NCBI GenBank assembly: GCA_016931935.1
Contig: JAFGDW010000296.1
Location: forward strand, 1-56,404
DNA from: Candidatus Zhuqueibacterota bacterium
GTDB taxonomy: Bacteria; Zhuqueibacterota; Zhuqueibacteria; Thermofontimicrobiales; Thiofontviventaceae
Direction: 5' to 3'
Length of the DNA: 56,404 bases
Translations under genes and position numbers: made by a program
Shown here: one piece after another, positions 16,961 through 26,800 of the stretch
Numbering within the stretch: the first letter of the stretch is position 1
Layout: each line of letters opens with the position of its first letter
The notes under the pieces: generated by a model
Databases searched by the model: none
Told to the model about the DNA's origin: nothing
Seen by the model: the letters and a program-made list of their open reading frames with translations, nothing else

Positions 16961-19900
16961 TTATTTCGGTAGCGTAAAATTGAAAGTCGTGCCTTGCCCC
17001 AAGGTTGATTCTACCCAAACAGAGCCACCGTAATATTCAACTATCTTTTTTACAACCGCCAATCCAATCCCGGTGCTTTCAGATTTATCCTTCGTTTCCA
17101 GTGTTTGGAAGATATGAAAAATACGATCATAATATTTTGCATCGATTCCAGGCCCATTATCCGACACACTAAATTCCCAAAAATTTTCCATCTCGCAACA
17201 GCTAATACGTATCACCCCTTCCGGCTTATCTATAAATTTTATCGCATTATGGATCAGGTTCTGAAACAGTTGAATCGCACGAATTTTATCAAGATTTAAA
17301 GTTGGTAAATTATCGTCGACAGTAATCCGTATATGGGGAATAGGGCCGATATTTTCAATCACATCACTGACAATTGCATTTAAATTTTGTGGCTCAGCAT
17401 TCTTTTCCAGCCGCCCGATCCGCGAATATTCCAGAATACCTTCAATAAGTAAATCCATACGCTGAACACGACCAATCATTGTATTTAAATATTCCTGTCC
17501 GGTTGCATCGAGTTTGTGCATATAATCATTCAGAATCCAGTCTGATAGCTGGCTTATAGCTCGAAGCGGCGCCTTTAAATCGTGTGATACAACATAGGCG
17601 AAATTTTTTAATTCTTTGTTAACAGCTTCCAATTCAAATGTGCGTTTTTTAACACGTAGCTCAAGCTCGGTGTTTAATTTACGAATTTGTTCATCCGCAT
17701 TTCGGCGCTCCGTTATATCGTTCATGAAGCAAAGAACGCCGGGCTTTCCCTGCCACTCAATTCGAACAGCATTGACTTCCACCCATTTTAGCTGTTTTTG
17801 TTTTGTATAGATACGGAACGAGTGTGCGGTTAGTGGATATATACCTTCTATCCGATTTCGGAATCGTTCGTTCACTCCATCAATATCCGCAGGATGAATC
17901 AGGTCGCGCTGGTTAATTTTAAAAATTTCATCGGTGCTGTACCCTGTAATTTCTTCCATTTTGGGATTAGCGAATTTAATGAAATAGTCCTGAATAATAA
18001 AAATTGCTTCGGTGGCATTGTCCACAAGATCACGGTACTGCTCTTTGCTAACACGAAGCTCGTTCTCCATCCGTTTACGCTCGGAAATATCCAGCGCAGT
18101 AAAAGTAACTCCTTTGGAGTGATCGGCCGGATCAATCGGGGTTGAACTCAAAATCACATCAATAATTTTTCCGTCTTTTCGCCGCATTCGGGTTTCAACT
18201 GTTCCTGTGCCTTTTTCAGCAATCTGACGATATTTTTCCTGGCCGACCCATGAGTAAATTTCTTCATTCGGGTAAAGAATTCTGGCGCTGTTATTTAATA
18301 ATTCGTCACGCGCATATAACAGCATGTCACAAAAGCGATCGTTTACCTGAGTCAATACCCGGTTAACAACCATGCCAATTCCTGTCGGTGCAGCCAGGAA
18401 AATACTCCTCAGGCGGGCTTCACTTTCTTTTATTACGATTTCAACACGCTTACGTTCACGAATCTCTTTTTTTAATGCAGTGACGGTTTTGGCTAATTTC
18501 ATACTGTTCTGCCGTACATCATCATATAGTAATGCATTTTGTAATGCGATCGCGATTTCATTGGACAAAATTTCCAGAAAGGATGCCCGCTTCTGAAAAT
18601 CGATTTTCTCACGTGCAGAGGCAATTCCAAGCACTCCAATCAATTTGTGCATACCGTGCAATGGTAAAGCCGCAAACGAAATTATTCCGGCATCTTTACA
18701 TTCTTGCCAGGAACAGCGCTTATCTTTGGAAACATTGAGTGAGTAAACTGGCATCGCATCTCTCACGGCTATACCACATAGATATTCTCCGACTTTGTGA
18801 ACTGGCGTCGTATTGTGTTGAAACCGGGATTCACTTGCCCAGAAATCCTGCAAAATAAGATCATTCTTGTCGATTAGAAATAAAAGTGTTAAATCAGGCT
18901 GCATGGTTTCGGCAATGGCTTCGACCACGGTTTTAGTAACTTCATTCAGTGAAAGACTTGACGTTATTTTTTGACTGACACGATTAAGTGTTTCCATGTC
19001 CTGAAAATTCCGCTGAATTTTTTCTTCTGCCTGTTTCTGTTCGGTCACATCCCGAGCTACTGCAAATATTAATTTTTCATTCGGTAGCGGAAATGAATTC
19101 CAGGAAATCCAACGGTACGTGCCATTCTTACATAGGTATCGGTTTTCGAAACTTGTGATAAGTTTACCATCAATCAAATGATGTCTTGCCTTAATTGTTG
19201 CTTCCCGATCATCCGGATGAACAAATTCAATCCAGGGTTTGGCAAGCATTTCTTCATCGGACCATCCAAATGTTTTTGACCAGGCAGGATTCATCTGTTT
19301 GAAATATCCATCGAAACCGGCAATGCAAAGCATATCAATCGACAGATTGAACATCCGATCGCGTTCTTCGTTCGCACGTTTTTGTTCAGTAACATCATCA
19401 TAAATCGCGACAATTTCACCGGTTGGCGCTTTATATACATAATTCTCACGCCAACCGACAATTCGATTGTCCTGGTACAGCGAAATCGGATGATCCTCCG
19501 CAACGCCAGACTGGTACACTCGTTTAAAAATTTCAAACAGACCAAAATCGATTACACCGGGGAATATCTGTTTTACACTTTTTCCAATTACCTCTTCGCG
19601 TGATACGTGCTCAATCTTCTCACTTGCTTTATTAAAATCCTTGAAAATAAAATCTTCACCATCATTAACCGCTTCATAAACAGCAACACCGCTACTCATT
19701 GAATCAAATAGATTTCGAAATCGTTCTTCTGTTTCCTTCAATTTGATTTGCGTCTCCATAATCTCGGTAATATCCCGGATCGCCTCAACGACATGTGTGA
19801 CGTTGCCATCATTTGATTTTAAGGGGGATAATAAAATATCTGCGTACAGATGTTTGCCTTGATGAGTTGTGTGAGTATGGATGCAGCTTCGGGATTCCCC

Positions 19901-21601
19901 GGATTCAAACACTTCCTTCATCAGGCATCCATTTTTCTGCAACTTACAGGGGGTTTCATACCCTCGTAATAATTTATAGCATGGGTGGCCTAATATTTCA
20001 TCCCGAGATAATCCGATTGAATTCGCCGCCGAGTTATTCAGATCGTGAATTTTATATTCACGATTGATAACAATTATATCTTCGTGCATATTAAACAGCA
20101 GGGAACGGTAATAATGCTCGCGTTCTTTGAGCGCTGTCTCTGCCTTTTTTTGCTCAGTGATGTTTTCGAACGCGACCGCCAGTCGCTCACCGGGAATTTT
20201 AAATGCACGAATTCGAAAGGCTCCTGAAAGACGGTCATCGCTATAAAACAGATCATCGGTTTCAAATTGCTGGCCGGTTTTTATTACTGATAAATACGCG
20301 TCTGTTACTCCCCGTTCACGCGCACTCGGCCATATTTCATTAAATTCTTTTCCGATCCAGTCTTTTGTATTTATTGTTGTAAGTTTTTCTGCCTGGGGAT
20401 TCCCGTTTTCCAAATACAATTTGTCCGGCGCCCGGAACTGATATATAAACATGCCGGATGGAATTAGCCGAACAATATCCGCAGATGTTTGCAGTGAATC
20501 ATTTAGCGCCTGAGTAGCTGATTCCCACTCAGTAACATCTTCAATTGAAGCCACCAGTCCATCAAATTCACCGGAATCATCCAATAATGGCGATGCATTA
20601 ATTCTCAACAATTTCCGTTCACCGTTCGCCCATTCAATTGCATGTTTGAAACTGTAAACAGATTTTTTATATTTTTTAACCAGAACAAAGGGTAATTGGC
20701 CGTTAGAAATTGGAATACCATCATAATCGGTTATTTTAAATTCAGGAGCATTGTACGCACGTTGCGTTATTTCAGTCTTTTTAAGTCTTAAAATATGTTC
20801 AGCCTGGATATTCGCATATAAAATTTGGCCATCTTTGTTGAGAATTGTTATCCCAACCGGTATCGTATCTGTTATCTTTTCCATGCGCTGTTGTTGCTTA
20901 ACAAGCGCTTGCTGTGCGCGTTTACGTTCCGTGATATCCTGCCCAAAAACAACAAATGCCTGCTGCCCCGATAGATGAATCGGAACTGATGTGGATTCAG
21001 ATATCAGTGTACTGCCATCTTTTTTCAGTATTTCCATCTCCATGCAAGGATTTGCCGCATCGTGCGATAAATTTCTTAAACGTTGCATTACTGCCGGTCG
21101 ATAATTTTCCGCGACCAGATCCGTGCCCAGCATACCTGTCATTTCATCCGGCGAATCATACCCCATCATCGCTGCTGCGGCTGGATTACAAAATATAATC
21201 CGATCGTCCTGCAAAACCATAATCGTTATTGGCGATGCATTAAACGATACCCGATACCGATCGACATCTTCCTGTAACTGCTTATCCCTGTCTGTTTTTG
21301 CCATTCTTAACGAACGATTTTCCAAAATTACTGCTAACAATCGCACCGCCTTTTCAATAGCTGATCGCGTTTCCGGGTCGATTTCATTCATCATTTTACA
21401 GCTAATCCATCCAAACGATTTATTGGCTGTGCACATTTCAAAGGACCACATGCCAGCCTCACGCGTTTCTGAATATTGAAACGATGTGTCTTCAAAAAGT
21501 TCGTCCAAAGCACGAGTAAAAGATGATACAATCGTATCCCGATCATCTTGCTTTGTCATGTCCGATACGATCGCCAGCAACTTGGTTGCGATTGTGCTCA
21601 T
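16961..21601 (-). CDS. Giant multi-PAS/GAF sensor histidine kinase
   Basis: 1546 residues, no membrane helices, so cytoplasmic. Order: a degenerate GAF-like N-terminal part (1-110), six PAS units (about 115-885), a GAF domain (about 895-1040), two more PAS units (about 1055-1305), a short coiled coil, HisKA with SHDLKAPLR (H1340), and HATPase with DNGPGI and STGIGLAVVKK; it ends right after the ATPase. Each PAS ends in the usual ITERK or VTEQKRA linker. One PAS (about 510-635) carries several cysteines (HPCYKLL, PCKLQKNGC), which might bind metal or sense redox state. The ATG at 21601 has AGGA with a seven-base spacer. First gene of the signalling block, followed after 49 bases by cheR. No receiver is attached, so the phosphate probably goes to a receiver of a neighbour. 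Signals sensed are unknown. Confidence 0.92.
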   Translation of the reverse strand: MSTIATKLLAIVSDMTKQDDRDTIVSSFTRALDELFEDTSFQYSETREAGMWSFEMCTANKSFGWISCKMMNEIDPETRSAIEKAVRLLAVILENRSLRMAKTDRDKQLQEDVDRYRVSFNASPITIMVLQDDRIIFCNPAAAAMMGYDSPDEMTGMLGTDLVAENYRPAVMQRLRNLSHDAANPCMEMEILKKDGSTLISESTSVPIHLSGQQAFVVFGQDITERKRAQQALVKQQQRMEKITDTIPVGITILNKDGQILYANIQAEHILRLKKTEITQRAYNAPEFKITDYDGIPISNGQLPFVLVKKYKKSVYSFKHAIEWANGERKLLRINASPLLDDSGEFDGLVASIEDVTEWESATQALNDSLQTSADIVRLIPSGMFIYQFRAPDKLYLENGNPQAEKLTTINTKDWIGKEFNEIWPSARERGVTDAYLSVIKTGQQFETDDLFYSDDRLSGAFRIRAFKIPGERLAVAFENITEQKKAETALKEREHYYRSLLFNMHEDIIVINREYKIHDLNNSAANSIGLSRDEILGHPCYKLLRGYETPCKLQKNGCLMKEVFESGESRSCIHTHTTHQGKHLYADILLSPLKSNDGNVTHVVEAIRDITEIMETQIKLKETEERFRNLFDSMSSGVAVYEAVNDGEDFIFKDFNKASEKIEHVSREEVIGKSVKQIFPGVIDFGLFEIFKRVYQSGVAEDHPISLYQDNRIVGWRENYVYKAPTGEIVAIYDDVTEQKRANEERDRMFNLSIDMLCIAGFDGYFKQMNPAWSKTFGWSDEEMLAKPWIEFVHPDDREATIKARHHLIDGKLITSFENRYLCKNGTYRWISWNSFPLPNEKLIFAVARDVTEQKQAEEKIQRNFQDMETLNRVSQKITSSLSLNEVTKTVVEAIAETMQPDLTLLFLIDKNDLILQDFWASESRFQHNTTPVHKVGEYLCGIAVRDAMPVYSLNVSKDKRCSWQECKDAGIISFAALPLHGMHKLIGVLGIASAREKIDFQKRASFLEILSNEIAIALQNALLYDDVRQNSMKLAKTVTALKKEIRERKRVEIVIKESEARLRSIFLAAPTGIGMVVNRVLTQVNDRFCDMLLYARDELLNNSARILYPNEEIYSWVGQEKYRQIAEKGTGTVETRMRRKDGKIIDVILSSTPIDPADHSKGVTFTALDISERKRMENELRVSKEQYRDLVDNATEAIFIIQDYFIKFANPKMEEITGYSTDEIFKINQRDLIHPADIDGVNERFRNRIEGIYPLTAHSFRIYTKQKQLKWVEVNAVRIEWQGKPGVLCFMNDITERRNADEQIRKLNTELELRVKKRTFELEAVNKELKNFAYVVSHDLKAPLRAISQLSDWILNDYMHKLDATGQEYLNTMIGRVQRMDLLIEGILEYSRIGRLEKNAEPQNLNAIVSDVIENIGPIPHIRITVDDNLPTLNLDKIRAIQLFQNLIHNAIKFIDKPEGVIRISCCEMENFWEFSVSDNGPGIDAKYYDRIFHIFQTLETKDKSESTGIGLAVVKKIVEYYGGSVWVESTLGQGTTFNFTLPK

Positions 21602-22009
21602 AAGGGCATCCTGCGCTTTTTTTGTCGTATTAGTTAACCTGTTATATTTTCTTTCAAATTGACAACTAGAGAAGCCAGCATTTTAGTACGAAACTGCATT
21701 TCAAAAAATGATAAGGGGGAGAATGGGGTAAAGTTGTACTTATCTATCATTATTAAACGGAATTAAGCTTATTTTAAACCGTAATTGATATTTAAGAATT
21801 TGTGTAAAAAAAGAAGAAATCGGTAGTCACATTTAAATTCCGGCCAATGATGCAATTTCGTATGAAGCAATATAAAAACAACTTCCTATATTTCAAATAG
21901 TTGTTACAAAAATATCATTATATTTTATTAGTGGATTTTAAAAAAAATAATGTGGTTTTCGGATCGATTGCAACTCAGCAAGCGGGAACATCCCAATGCA
22001 GAAGTAAAC
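21602..22009. other. AT-rich promoter region of the signalling block
   Basis: 408 bases without a supported gene, between the end of the unknown membrane gene and the start of the giant kinase, both on the minus strand. It is clearly AT-rich, particularly around 21880-21960. The promoter for the kinase-cheR-kinase unit should be here. I see no strong hairpin terminator and no member of the repeat families. Confidence 0.5.
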
Positions 22010-22717
22010 TTAACGCGTTGTGCGCCGCTGTTTTGGCAATTCACTCATGTGCCGACTTCCACGATACAGCATAATCGCACGGAGGCCAACAAAAGTGATT
22101 AGCTGAAAATGGACATAGCGAACAGTCAGATTTTTACCGATTAACATGGAGCCGGTGAGAATAGGATTTTTATAACGCAGTACACGCGTAATCCATTTAA
22201 AAACATTATAGACTTTATTAAATCGCTTCACGATCGGTCTGTTCATAAAATTCGTCACATCCTTGACATTCCGGGCGCGAATATCCAACACTTTTAGCAT
22301 ACGGTTTTGACTTACAAATTTGTTTATGTCTGTACAGATAAGTATCAATGCCGCGGTAATATGCGTCAATTTGGGTTCCAGTAGCGGATCACTTGATGCC
22401 GGATAATAATATCTGGAAATTTCCCTGACCATCGCCACCGATGCATCCACCAGCGGTTTCACCCATTCAGGATCAGGATGACGTGTGTGTGTTAACGTGC
22501 GCCGGTGCCTCAACAAAATGGCTTTCGCGCCAGGTTCAATCTGGCTGGAACCAATTGTGAGCGTGGGTGTGGATAATAGTTGGCTATTTTCAATTTCATG
22601 CCGTAATTGTCGTCGTAACCGAATAAATCGAATCAGTCTGACAATTCCGGTTACGAAGGCAGTCAGAGCCAATGCGGTTGTAAATCCAAGCAAAAATTGT
22701 TTATCGATTTGAGGCAT
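22010..22717 (-). CDS. Unknown protein with one N-terminal membrane helix
   Basis: 235 residues from the ATG at 22717; an upstream in-frame ATG at 22798 would overlap the preceding gene and adds residues that are unlikely to be real. Seen: an N-terminal hydrophobic helix (about 8-30) followed at once by a basic stretch RLIRFIRLRRQLR, so the rest probably lies in the cytoplasm; then a helical region with REISRYYYP and a second weakly hydrophobic stretch near the C-terminus (VHFQLITFVGLRAIML). I do not recognise the family; helical regions of this sort occur next to small GTPases in some genomes, but there is no GTPase here. It follows the methyltransferase gene by 44 bases on the same strand and may share its transcript. 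Confidence 0.65.
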   Translation of the reverse strand: MPQIDKQFLLGFTTALALTAFVTGIVRLIRFIRLRRQLRHEIENSQLLSTPTLTIGSSQIEPGAKAILLRHRRTLTHTRHPDPEWVKPLVDASVAMVREISRYYYPASSDPLLEPKLTHITAALILICTDINKFVSQNRMLKVLDIRARNVKDVTNFMNRPIVKRFNKVYNVFKWITRVLRYKNPILTGSMLIGKNLTVRYVHFQLITFVGLRAIMLYRGSRHMSELPKQRRTTR

Positions 22718-22761
22718 GGCTGATTTAAATTGTTCTGATTTTAAAATTGTGGACGTTACTA

Positions 22762-23490
22762 TTACACACGCTTGATTGCTCCGAACGCAGCATAGCATGA
22801 ATTTTTATGGAGCAGTTCCACATAGTCATATCCCACCTTCCGCAGAAGTTCCAGTTGATAGGTTACCGGCCGCGGCGAATCTTCCTTTTCGATACATTCA
22901 AACACTCTGCTGCGGAAGTAATCACCACCTGCATTCTTCAAGTAATCGCCATATCGTTCCCACATCATTTCCTGGACTGCGTTGGTCTCATGCGCGACCA
23001 AATCCGTAATCCAGATACTGCCGCCTGGTGCTGTTAATTCATAAATTTTCCGGAATGTCGACTCCCAATCCTGATCATCGCGTAAATGATGTAATACAGC
23101 GGCAGCCAGAATAACATCGTATCCCTGCACAGGTAAATCGATATGCCTGAAATCACCCTGAAGGGTTCTGATAGTACCAGTATTGACTTCGGTGATCCGA
23201 TCGCGCGCCTTTTCCAGCATGGGCAAGCTCAGGTCAACGAGGTCGCTATCGAATGGCGTGACATACTGGCACAACTTTATCGTGTTATTACCGGCGCCAC
23301 AGCCAATATCCAGCACACGTTTGATATTCGGGGTGGATTCAAATGCCGCACGTGTAATTAATTCCATTGCCAATGGTGCATCTACAGTTGATACTTGTCC
23401 AGTATTAAGATTGGTGAAGCGTTCCACATTGGCATCAAATCGCGCTTTTAGTTCATCGATAGTTGATTTTTCTGCAAGAAGTATTTTCAA
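22762..23490 (-). CDS. Class I SAM-dependent methyltransferase
   Basis: 242 residues. Seen: helical cap at the N-terminus (LKARFDANVERFTNL), SAM motif I RVLDIGCGAGNNT (about 60-72), acidic residue at the end of strand 2, the motif II/III region QGDFRHIDLP and YDVILAAAVLHHLRD, and a PGGSIWITD strand. The start is TTG at 23490 with AGGA ten bases upstream; there is no in-frame ATG near the family's usual start. The substrate is not evident; the closest general look is that of small-molecule methyltransferases related to UbiE or Tam. Probably co-transcribed with the downstream membrane protein. Confidence 0.85.
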   Translation of the reverse strand: MKILLAEKSTIDELKARFDANVERFTNLNTGQVSTVDAPLAMELITRAAFESTPNIKRVLDIGCGAGNNTIKLCQYVTPFDSDLVDLSLPMLEKARDRITEVNTGTIRTLQGDFRHIDLPVQGYDVILAAAVLHHLRDDQDWESTFRKIYELTAPGGSIWITDLVAHETNAVQEMMWERYGDYLKNAGGDYFRSRVFECIEKEDSPRPVTYQLELLRKVGYDYVELLHKNSCYAAFGAIKRV

Positions 23491-23878
23491 TTTTTCGTCA
23501 TCCTGTAAGTGAACGTGAATTGTCGGTGTCCGTTTTCGAATTAAGGTCGCTTTCCTGGCTTGGAAGGTCAGTTCTCACCCGGAAATCTTCAGCGGGAAAT
23601 GCGTTAATCAGCCATTCCCAAAGAGACGGGGGAAACGATCAAAAAAAAGTTACAATAAAAAATCTATAATATCAATACAAAATTTGGGAATTCAGTAAAG
23701 TGTTTCGGGGAGGAATTTCACATATTGTGTTTGTTTTTAACGAGCAGCAATTTTGTAATTCCTGTTAAGGAATCAAAATCTCGTGGAAGCTGAGCGATAG
23801 CATCGCTTGAAGCGATATTATAACTCAGTTACAGTCTCAAGAAGTAATCCCTAAATAGTTAATTTTCAGACAAGCGTT
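23491..23878. other. Gene-free region between the CotH giant and the methyltransferase
   Basis: 388 bases. The right end should contain the methyltransferase promoter and the left end the terminator of the CotH gene. I see no convincing hairpin with a T-run, no conserved small frame and no repeat family member. Confidence 0.4.
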
Positions 23879-26800
23879 TTATTTCACCACCACCATCTTC
23901 TTCATAAATGTCTCTTTCATGCCATCCGCATATGCAAGCGAAAGTTGATAAAAATACACACCACTTCCGTAATGTGTGGCGTCAAACGATACATTATACA
24001 GACCAGCGGCTTGCTGTTCGTTGGTGACAAGCGTGGCAGTTGTTTCCCCAAGCAAATTGTAAATGCTCAACGTAACGCGAGCCGCTCGTGGCAACTGATA
24101 TGCAATTTTTGTCGTCGGATTAAACGGATTGGGGTAATTCTGGAATAATTTAAACGTTGCAGGCGCATCATTTGTCGTTTGAAACTCGACCGCCGTCCAG
24201 ACACTATTATCGGCGCCCGGTGTGCCTTTTTTCACTTTGGAATACGACCAGTTAAACGGGCGATCATTAAGACCACTCGTGTTTTTTAATTCCAGGCTGG
24301 GGCCGGAGCCATCCGGTTCTTTGGGCCAGGGCATATCGTTATCAAACTTTATTCTTAGAACACATTCACCTTTTACATTGTATAATTGTACCTGGTCACT
24401 ATCATCAAAACCAAAATCGAGTTCTCCAATGATATTGCGGACGTCCGGGTACTGTGTAGTGAACCGGAGAGAATCGCGGCACACCACCAGAAATGCACCC
24501 GGCGCCAACGAACTGTTGGGCGGAAATATGAATACATGCGTCGTGTCCTCATCTGTCAATGTCCAGCCATCAAGCAAAATTTCTGCATTCGACGCGTTGT
24601 ACAGTTCCACCCAATCACGGCTATCGTAAACCGGAGACGGATTGTACATAATTTCGGTCACTTTTATTGGGTATGACTCCAGACTGATTGGGAAATCATG
24701 GTCATCGAAATGATAGTAGGCGCCAATATCCGCAATCGTATTATCCGGGTCCCTGGCCGCTTCCGGATTGCCGGCATTGTAACATACTGAATTGGGCTGT
24801 AGCTCGACATTGTGCTCCAACGGATTTTTAAATAGCGGGTCGGCAACCAGATTGGTCGCGCCCGGCAATACGTCCATGTCCGACAAACAGTAAGACACAG
24901 CAATGGTAGACAGACTATCCACCAGCGTTGAACCATCATACGCACCGGATATGATTGTATTGCTCACATCGGCCGCGCCGCCACCTTTGCCGTAATTTTT
25001 TTCGTAGCAGGCAACACCGATATTATTATTGAAAAACGTATTCTGATCAACGAACGCATATGCGCCATCTTTAACCGCCACCGCCATATCGCAATCGGCA
25101 ATCACATTTCGTTCGACGATCACTGTAGCATTCTGTGCGACCGAGACACCCTTGTCTTTCGAGCCGTAAATGACATTTCCATAAATGAGTACGTTTTTAG
25201 CCTCCTCGCCAATATCAATCGCATCACAATTAAATCCGTTAAAATTATAAATATGATTTCCGCAAATAATGCCGTTCGTCACATCATCATAATCAATTGC
25301 ATCTGTATCGGGCTGCTTCGTGCCCCAAAATGTACAATTTTCAATACGGGCGTTGCCATGCTTCATATTTATGCAGTCGGACGTTATATATGTACGAATT
25401 GTGGAATTGGTCAGCACGATGCTGCCGTACTGGAAAAACATCGGGAACCGGCATTTATCAAGTGTAAGGTGACCGACAATCACATCCGCGTGATCCCCGG
25501 AGATCGCGGCTTTTAACGCCAGCGGATCGTCGCCGGAGGTCGCGCCTTCAATTATGACATGGGAAAGTTTACAGGTGTCCGTCGTATTGATAAAACACAG
25601 CGCGCCCCACGCTTTGGTAGCTGTTTCATTATTGGGAATAATATGGACCGGCTGTGTTTCCGTACCATTTATGAGCAATTGACCGGAAACATACATACTG
25701 GCAGATGGCGCCATTTTCACCGTGACACCTTCTTCGATTGTTAGACGTGTATTCGGGCGCACAGTAACATCGCCGGTTACATAATACGGTGAATTTGAAC
25801 GACTCAGCACACGGTCTGTTGTCACGGCGCCGGTAATTGTTTGTACATTGATTTTAGTAAAATTCGCGATTAAGGTTTGATCGTACGTCAAGGTAATGTC
25901 AATCGAATCCGCACTACCAAACTGATCCCACCCATCGAATCGGTAACCCACATGGGGTACTGCTTTTATAGAAAGTGGAATATTGGCGAAGTATCGCCCT
26001 TGATTTTTCAATAACCGGACATCATCGATAAAGATGGTTCCGGCAGCCAGAGTACTGGAATTGATCGTCAATTCCACCGTACCATCCAGATTTAGTTGTT
26101 GCCGCAGATCGTCGAACACCACATCGGGCCTCAGTTCCGTAAACAGCTTAACCCGATCGAGCTGATTGTCCCACGAGGATATCGAAGGAATGCCTCCCTG
26201 ACTGCCCCATTTTTGGATGTGATAGGTCATTTCATCGCGGACAATTGTCGTCAGACTATCGACAAGACCTTTTAGCCGATTTGAATCAAAGGTGCTATTC
26301 AAATGCGCCGCCGCACGCTGCGCAAACAGATTTTTAAAATTATCATTCTGTAGCAACCGACTGAACAATGGATATTCATTCAGATAATCATCCACCAAAT
26401 TGCTCTGCACATTATCCAGATTGAAACCTCTGTCAATATCCGGAATCAGCCATTTCCATTTAGCGCCTTCGGTGCGAGGCCGCCACCACTCCCGATTGTG
26501 ACGCCAGCTTGTGTTGTGCACATAAATTTCCGTAATCACATAATCGATAATGCTTCCGACATCCAGTTGCGCAGTCACGTTTGCGTACACGTTATCGTCG
26601 GTGATGTCGTTTTGCTCCATATAATCGACCATTGCATTATAAATACTGAAATCGCCTTCAATAATCGAAAGATCGCGAACACCATCAGCAACCATTGTAT
26701 ATTCCAGATGATCATAATTTGTGGGATCAATATAATAGTGACTGGCGAAATATTGGGGATCAAAACGTTCCCGGATATTGCTAATCCCCCAGTATTCCCC

